Positions 61,201 to 64,000 of a stretch of DNA of 64,000 bases are shown one piece after another. Both the position numbers and the translations under genes were made by a program. The stretch covers positions 37,421,973 to 37,485,972 of the forward strand of contig OX243820.1 of assembly GCA_945859605.1 (NCBI GenBank). The letters are read 5' to 3'. This DNA is from Lumbricus rubellus. Lineage: Eukaryota > Annelida > Clitellata > Crassiclitellata > Lumbricidae. The notes below the pieces were generated by a model. It was not told the origin of the DNA, made no database searches, and was given only the letters and a program-made list of their open reading frames with translations. Position 1 is the stretch's first letter. Every line of letters starts with the position of its first letter.

Positions 61201-63663
61201 CCAATCAGGATGATAGTATATACTTTGGTCACATTTCGGTGAGCATTTCCATCTGCAATGGAAATGTTCACGTGTTTATATATAGCGACAGTATGGTCTT
61301 GACCTTCATTAATTTTTTAATGGGTACGAGAACGTAGTCCGTTGCATACGCTACTCTTACACTGTGGCTGCTTTCACACATCTGGATAGCTGACCATTTC
61401 CTCACTTGGTCAATGACTAGTAGAGTCTCAGAACGGCATTTCTAAACACATACATTTATCAAACATACCTACATACACAATTACACGTACAAACAAACAA
61501 ACAAACAAACAAATACATGCACACAATCACACCAATATACAAACATACATACATACTGTACATACACACATACATACACATGCCTAGGATTGGAGCTCCT
61601 CTTAGTAGTTCTTTTGAAGAAGTGCTATATCAATTCCATAGATAGATGGACGGACAGATAGATAAAGACAGACCGACATACATACACATATATATTCGTA
61701 CGCACAACTTACCTAAATATGTACACACATACATAAAAATAAACCAAAATAAATATACATCAAATATACCCAGAAAAATACACAAATGCATAGAAACAAA
61801 CCAAATAGAACACACACATACATTTAAACCTATTAATCGGATAGAGTATGTTCTGAACTGTCTCACCTTGACTCATCATTTAACGATGGCCTGGCTCCCT
61901 TTTCCATCGATCCCTCGCGTTCCTCTCTGCTTCCGTCTGCCTCCGTACCAAGCGCTGGCTGCCTCTCCTTCTCATCCCTCTCCTTTTTCAGCAGCTGAAC
62001 AAAAAAAAACAGCTTTTAGATCTCATTCTTAGTGCAATAAATAAACTAAAATTTATAGATGACCACAATATAGGCAGTGTCGTTAAACATGTAACAACAA
62101 CCGCGGTGGTGTAGTGGTGGCGTCGTTGCCTTGAAGCCGGAAGGTTCAAGGTTCGAATCCACCTCACCGCGTAAGGACCTTGGGCAAGTCCTTCACTCAC
62201 AATTGCTCAGCGCCTCGGCGTGAAACTCCAATGCAGTGTCCGCTCTGCATTCGGGAGCGCCTCTGAGCAGAGAGAGCTTGAAGGGGCGCTATAACAAGTG
62301 CACATACAAACAAACAAGCCTTAATATACAACTACAGTTGTACCTTGATTGGAGCGTGGATGACTTCCTCCTTCTTCTTCAGCTCCCTCTCTTCCCTCTC
62401 CTTCTGCTTGCGACGATTCAATTCCCGCATCTCCTTCTCCTTTTCCAGCTGCCTCCGATGCAACTCCTCGCGCTGCTTGCGACGCTCCAGCTCCTTGCGC
62501 CTCTTCTCGTCCCGCGCGTGCTGGTTCGAAGCAAAGGCAACGGCGGCACCCAACACAAGACAAAGAGAAGCAGTGTGTTACGAAGACAATCGTCTCTTCT
62601 TTGTTACGTCTCAATTCATTCATTCATTCATTAGATGAATATTTATAGTACCTCTTCCAGGGGAAGTGCTCACAACATCAGTGTGGCCAAATAAAACTGT
62701 CTAAATATGAGAGATGAATGCCTAAGAAAAAGCTTCAGAAAGGGAGCAGTGCATCATGGGAAGACCATTCCAGGTTGAGGGTCCTACCACTGACAACGCA
62801 CGGTTCTGCATGTTGGAGGTACGAGAAAAGGTGACCGACTGCAGATTTTGAGCGAAGGAAGCGAAAGTGGCGAGCACTACGAGTAAGGCTACCGAGCTCA
62901 CAAAAGTATGCAGGAAACTCGGTAAAACTTATGGATCCAGTAACGTTCATCCTAAGAATCGTTCCCTCAGTGAACATTTTATTATGACTGTCATTTGTGC
63001 TAACAAGAGACTGCTCACATCACAGAGGATATGAAAACCAAAGTTTGAACGCTGTGTAGCCTTGAACACCAAAGTTTGAACACCATCTAGCATGTGACCT
63101 TCTTTCCCACATAAACACAATCTGTTGTATTAAACTATCAAAAGTTATTACCATAAAAGCATTTCGCTTCTCTTCCTTCTTCTTCGTCAGAAATTCGATC
63201 AGCGGCGTTATCACTTTCGGACAGCCGTGGTTTGCTAGGAAAACATGGCAAAACAAAACATGGCAATAAAAAGTCAGTCCGAAGAACTCGATTAAATCTA
63301 CGACATCTGACTTTGAAGACTGTTTTTTCCCGCTTGATGTCGGCCGGGAGCGCCTCTGAGTAAGTACCTTGAAGGGCGCTATATAAATTACGATTGATTG
63401 ATCTAAAAACTTCAAATAGATCTGCTGCCATAACGCTCACGAAAGTCAGTTTATCCAACAAACTCAACAGTGCGAAACTAAATGCATAAAAACAAATAAA
63501 TTTCCTGGTAAAACGAATTATGGCGCTGTGCTGCTCAGTACTCCGTACTCACCCTTAAGCAGCTTTTCCTTGGCTTCGATTTCCTCGAGTAGCATCTCTG
63601 GCGGAGGAATTGCCTCCGTTTCCACTTTCTTCAGAGTCTCCACGAACTTCAAATAGTCGAGAT
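58211..63663 (-). CDS. UPF3: UPF3, nonsense-mediated decay factor (5' part outside window)
   Basis: Seven 3' exons on the minus strand: 63663-63553, 63234-63152, 62520-62344, 61994-61867, 61089-61002, 60352-59423, 58291-58211, all in frame, about 531 aa. They begin at the DxxYLKFVETL region just after the RRM-like UPF2-binding domain, which must lie beyond 64000. Then come PPPEMLLEEIEAKEKLLK, VITPLIEFLTKKKEEKRNAF, a long charged helix (RRKELERRKQREELHRRQLE...), IHAPIKLLKKERDEK, and a 310-codon exon rich in Arg, Asp, Gly, Tyr and Ser. The last exon has 26 codons and encodes DRPEKEIYNPAKR, matching the DRPxxxxYxP core of the exon-junction-complex binding motif. UPF3 links exon-junction complexes to UPF2/UPF1 in mRNA surveillance. 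The invertebrate gene cannot be assigned to UPF3A or UPF3B. It is tail-to-tail with TUBGCP3. Confidence 0.92.
58302..59422. other. Last intron of UPF3: no further exon; MITE-like end near 58905-58972
   Basis: No second coding exon seen. On the minus strand, CAGTGACGTAACTAGCGTTG followed by G-tracts (about 58905-58972) resembles a transposon end, but no matching second end was found. A LINE/SINE tail word lies at about 59240-59285, and a small ctctctttgaaagaaat tandem at about 59330-59415 lies immediately beside the donor. Confidence 0.5.
60635..60742 (-). mobile_element. tRNA-derived SINE, head-end partial copy
   Basis: Minus strand: GTGGGGCACAGTGGTGTAGTGGTGGCG (A-box region), GGTTCGAATCCACCTC (B box), then gaccttgagcaagtccttcact, ending early. 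The LINE-like tail is missing. Confidence 0.85.
61460..61830. repeat. (ACAA/CATA)n tracts in UPF3 intron
   Basis: caaacaaa and catacata runs on both sides of a LINE/SINE tail word (ggattggagctcctcttagtagttcttttgaagaagtgctata, about 61588-61632). Confidence 0.8.
62098..62305 (+). mobile_element. tRNA-derived SINE, reference copy
   Basis: A box TGGTGTAGTGG at 62107-62117 and B box GGTTCGAATCC at 62150-62160, the usual RNA polymerase III internal promoter spacing. Then come a body (ACCTTGGGCAAGTCCTTCAC, CAATTGCTCAGCGCCT) and the tail GGGAGCGCCTCTGAGCAG...CTTGAAGGGGCGCTATAA with an (acaa)n end. The tRNA part is followed by 140 bp of non-tRNA sequence, so it is a SINE, not a tRNA gene. Confidence 0.92.
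62600..62995 (-). mobile_element. LINE 3'-end fragment in UPF3 intron
   Basis: On the minus strand, a degenerate ORF2 end (MQNRALSVVGPST-like with TWNGL in a shifted frame), then a diverged tail (gagcacttcccctggaagaggtactataaatatt) and a (gaat)n end. Frameshifted and broken. Confidence 0.75.
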
Positions 63664-64000
63664 CTTCAAAATTCCACAAAACAAACGACAAACCAATTAA
63701 TTCAACACAATGTTATCGTAAATTTATATATTTTTTCATTCAACTTGGATTCACATTATAGAGCCTTTAGAGAATCCAATGAGGACTTTATGACGAAATC
63801 ATTTTTGACAAGGATGCTTTATTTTCCTTAAATATCATGACGTGTAGAGACCTTGAGCATTTGATACAATGCAATACAATACAACAAAGCATATAATACG
63901 CCTGTATTTGATACAATGCAGCATAAAACAGCCGAATTTTGATACAATGCAATACAATACAGAGCTGTACGTGATACAATGCGGCTATATATTTGATAAA
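63664..64000. other. UPF3 intron with (GATACAATGC)n repeat
   Basis: No exon in this stretch, so the upstream UPF3 exons lie beyond the window. About 63840-63990 is a loose tandem of gatacaatgcaatacaa, similar to 27075-27215. Confidence 0.75.

Noticed and set aside
62098..62180. A functional tRNA gene
   Set aside because: A and B boxes are present but no cloverleaf acceptor stem closes. The sequence continues into a SINE body and LINE-type tail and recurs elsewhere.

Overview
This is animal nuclear DNA, not prokaryotic. Six protein genes are split by GT-AG introns and surrounded by dense microsatellites, short inverted-repeat DNA transposons, tRNA-derived SINEs and LINE 3' ends. The gene set (SIX1/2, WDR43, ZFPL1, TUBGCP3, UPF3, TMEM151) and the repeat style suggest an invertebrate deuterostome, perhaps an echinoderm. 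That is inference; nothing in the window fixes the species.

Layout from left to right. 1-4681: repeat-rich DNA with a possible first exon of the next gene. 4682-7617: TMEM151-like membrane protein gene (+). 7618-15548: intergenic repeats, including a piggyBac-like element and a 17-bp satellite. 15549-19740: three-exon SIX1/2 homeobox gene (+). 19741-24019: intergenic DNA with two hAT-like elements. 24020-34961: WDR43/UTP5 in 16 exons (+). 36497-40443: ZFPL1 in 6 exons (-). 41287-57767: TUBGCP3 in 25 exons (+). 58211-63663: the 3' seven exons of UPF3 (-), whose 5' part lies beyond the right edge.

The exon chains were built by hand from protein similarity recalled from memory plus splice sites. 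Every junction keeps frame, and the complete chains give 422 aa (SIX1/2), 615 aa (WDR43), 315 aa (ZFPL1) and 909 aa (TUBGCP3), all but SIX1/2 close to the human proteins. WDR43 and ZFPL1 are tail-to-tail, ZFPL1 and TUBGCP3 are head-to-head across 843 bp, and TUBGCP3 and UPF3 are tail-to-tail across 443 bp. The genes do not form one pathway: they cover ribosome biogenesis, Golgi structure, microtubule nucleation, mRNA surveillance, development and a membrane protein. No operon-like logic is expected.

The less ordinary content is in the non-coding DNA. There are nine DNA-transposon-like elements with visible terminal inverted repeats and target-site duplications: four TTAA-bounded, four with an 8-9 bp duplication, one TA-bounded. 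SINEs and LINEs share a 3' tail. Several TUBGCP3 splice sites lie inside, or seeded, tandem repeats or LINE sequence.
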